Shown one piece after another: positions 63,221 through 64,000 of a stretch of 64,000 nucleotides of DNA. How positions within the stretch are numbered: the stretch's first letter is position 1; every line of letters starts with the position of its first letter. The notes under the pieces were generated by a model that was not told the origin of the DNA, searched no databases, and saw nothing but the letters and a program-made list of their open reading frames with translations. The position numbers were made by a program, and so were the translations under genes. The stretch covers positions 114,694-178,693 of the forward strand of contig NZ_JARZZP010000002.1 in the NCBI RefSeq assembly GCF_029948085.1, written 5' to 3'. The DNA is from Streptococcus taonis (GTDB lineage Bacteria; Bacillota; Bacilli; Lactobacillales; Streptococcaceae).

Positions 63221-63787
63221 CTAATCTATGCTTTTTAGCGTCTGTAAAATAGTTTCCTTGTCCATAAAGCCTGGCTGGGTCTTAACGAGTCTACCTTCCT
63301 TATCAATAAAGGCTTGAGTCGGATAAGAACGAACTCCGTAACTCGCCAAAAGTTGTCCCGAAGGGTCTAGCAATACTGGTAAATCTTTATAGTCCAAACC
63401 TTGATACCATTTTTTAAAGGCTTCTTCTGCTTGCTCTCCTTTTTGACCAGGAGAAACAACTGTCAAAATTACAAAATCATCGCCAGCTTCTTTTGCCAGT
63501 TCATCGGTATCAGGTAAACTAGCTAGACAAATAGAGCACCAAGATGCCCAAAATTTGAGATAGACCTTTTTGCCCTTATAATCTGATAGGCGATAGGTTT
63601 TCCCATCAACTCCCATAAGCTCAAAGTCTGGAACTGCTTCTCCTTGTTTTGCATTTTGAGAACTAACTTGTGCATTTTTGTCTCCATTTTGCTTATCAGC
63701 TTCGCTCGTCGTCTGATTTTTACAAGCTGATAGACAAAACAGACTAGTGCAGACCAATACAGTTGCTTGCCATTTTTTCATCTTCAT
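63221..63787 (-). CDS. etrx1: Surface thioredoxin-family lipoprotein (Etrx/TlpA-like)
   Basis: A 188-residue lipoprotein. The signal ends in a lipobox (FCLSACKNQ, Cys about residue 22), then a Ser/Asn-rich linker and a thioredoxin-like domain with the redox motif WCSICLASLPD (Cys-Ser-Ile-Cys). It is expected to pass electrons to MsrAB. The ATG at 63787 is chosen over the preceding GTG; a third Met at 63781 is also possible. The ccdA-type membrane electron donor usually encoded just upstream is not seen before the window ends. Confidence 0.93.
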   Translation of the reverse strand: MKMKKWQATVLVCTSLFCLSACKNQTTSEADKQNGDKNAQVSSQNAKQGEAVPDFELMGVDGKTYRLSDYKGKKVYLKFWASWCSICLASLPDTDELAKEAGDDFVILTVVSPGQKGEQAEEAFKKWYQGLDYKDLPVLLDPSGQLLASYGVRSYPTQAFIDKEGRLVKTQPGFMDKETILQTLKSID

Positions 63788-63831
63788 CACCTTCTTTTTT
63801 GTTATATGAATATAGATATTTACTTTGTAGT

Positions 63832-63840
63832 TCTATTATA
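63832..63840 (-). promoter_or_regulatory. etrx1 -10 promoter element
   Basis: A consensus -10 (TATAAT, 63840-63835) lies about 45 bases before the etrx1 start. No clear -35 was found, so this is tentative. Confidence 0.45.
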
Positions 63841-63923
63841 TACCTACCTTGCTAAAAATACTTAGAATCTGTTTGGAAAATCAATAATCTTCTTGATTAC
63901 AAAAACTCCCACCTGCTAATAAG

Positions 63924-64000
63924 GGCTCTATAATTTCTGTAGTGGGTAAAACCACCATAGGAATTATGGAGCCTATTTTGTTGTAGAAAAAAAGTCCCAT
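63924..64000 (+). mobile_element. Terminal inverted repeat of an ISL3/IS1167-like element, cut by the window edge
   Basis: A 50-bp imperfect palindrome (63924-63973) starts GGCTCTATAATTTCTGTAGT and ends with the complementary AATTATGGAGCC. It is followed by TATTTTGTTGTAGAAAAAAA. This resembles the end of ISL3-family elements of streptococci (IS1167 group), recalled from memory. No transposase is visible, so it could be a whole element running out of the window or an isolated remnant. Confidence 0.55.

Overview
The window looks like the chromosome of a mitis-group Streptococcus (S. pneumoniae, S. mitis, S. pseudopneumoniae or a near relative). The evidence is BOX-type repeats with the boxA core used for BOX-PCR, spxB, the copY-cupA-copA copper operon, a BgaA-type surface beta-galactosidase with a YSIRK signal and LPETG anchor, a CtsR site before clpP, an Etrx1/MsrAB pair and a ZmpB remnant. 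From memory, gene order mostly follows pneumococcus. The 2514-residue BgaA, the accessory surface-protein cassette and the lost zmp locus point to S. mitis or a relative rather than a typical pneumococcus. That last step is inference. Most genes lie on the minus strand.

Layout. Positions 1-4.9 kb hold the liv branched-chain amino acid importer (livJHMG plus the first codons of livF), a YlbG-family gene and clpP. Positions 5-10 kb hold upp, a dCMP deaminase, a TetR regulator, then on the plus strand DegV, a flavoprotein, a DUF1697 protein and a Nudix hydrolase. Positions 10-15 kb hold a TipA-like MerR regulator divergent from an NSS sodium symporter, manA and a GH1 phospho-beta-glucosidase. 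Positions 15-18.2 kb hold a DUF3592 membrane protein, a VOC protein and spxB. Positions 18.5-24.8 kb hold the copper operon and a polar amino acid ABC importer.

Positions 24.8-30.7 kb form an accessory cassette. It has a giant membrane-anchored G5/CAP-domain surface protein behind two membrane-protein genes, with a divergent small XRE repressor and a perfect 9+8+9 palindrome lying on the cassette promoter. Positions 30.9-39.8 kb hold pyrF-pyrE behind a PyrR attenuator, murD-murG-divIB and a MacB/FtsX-like ABC exporter. Positions 40.1-50.6 kb hold bgaA, a SMI1/KNR4 protein and a GH13 neopullulanase-type enzyme, with cre-like sites before both glycosidases. Positions 50.8-56.2 kb hold an XRE/membrane-protein pair and the miaA-hflX-unknown-rnz-SDR operon. 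Positions 56.3-64 kb hold a DUF3042 gene, thyA, glucokinase, a hydrolase, a fused pabB-pabC, a truncated zmp gene, msrAB, etrx1, and an ISL3-like terminal inverted repeat at the window edge.

Themes: pyruvate oxidase makes peroxide, while MsrAB/Etrx1 and copper export handle oxidative and metal stress. BgaA and the GH13/GH1 enzymes scavenge host and dietary glycans. The most distinctive items are the surface-protein cassette, an attenuator-like leader before the NSS transporter, two promoters placed so that transcripts should begin at the start codon, BOX elements that supply gene stop codons, and the 222-bp higher-order repeat in bgaA. No tRNA, rRNA, CRISPR array or complete mobile element was seen.
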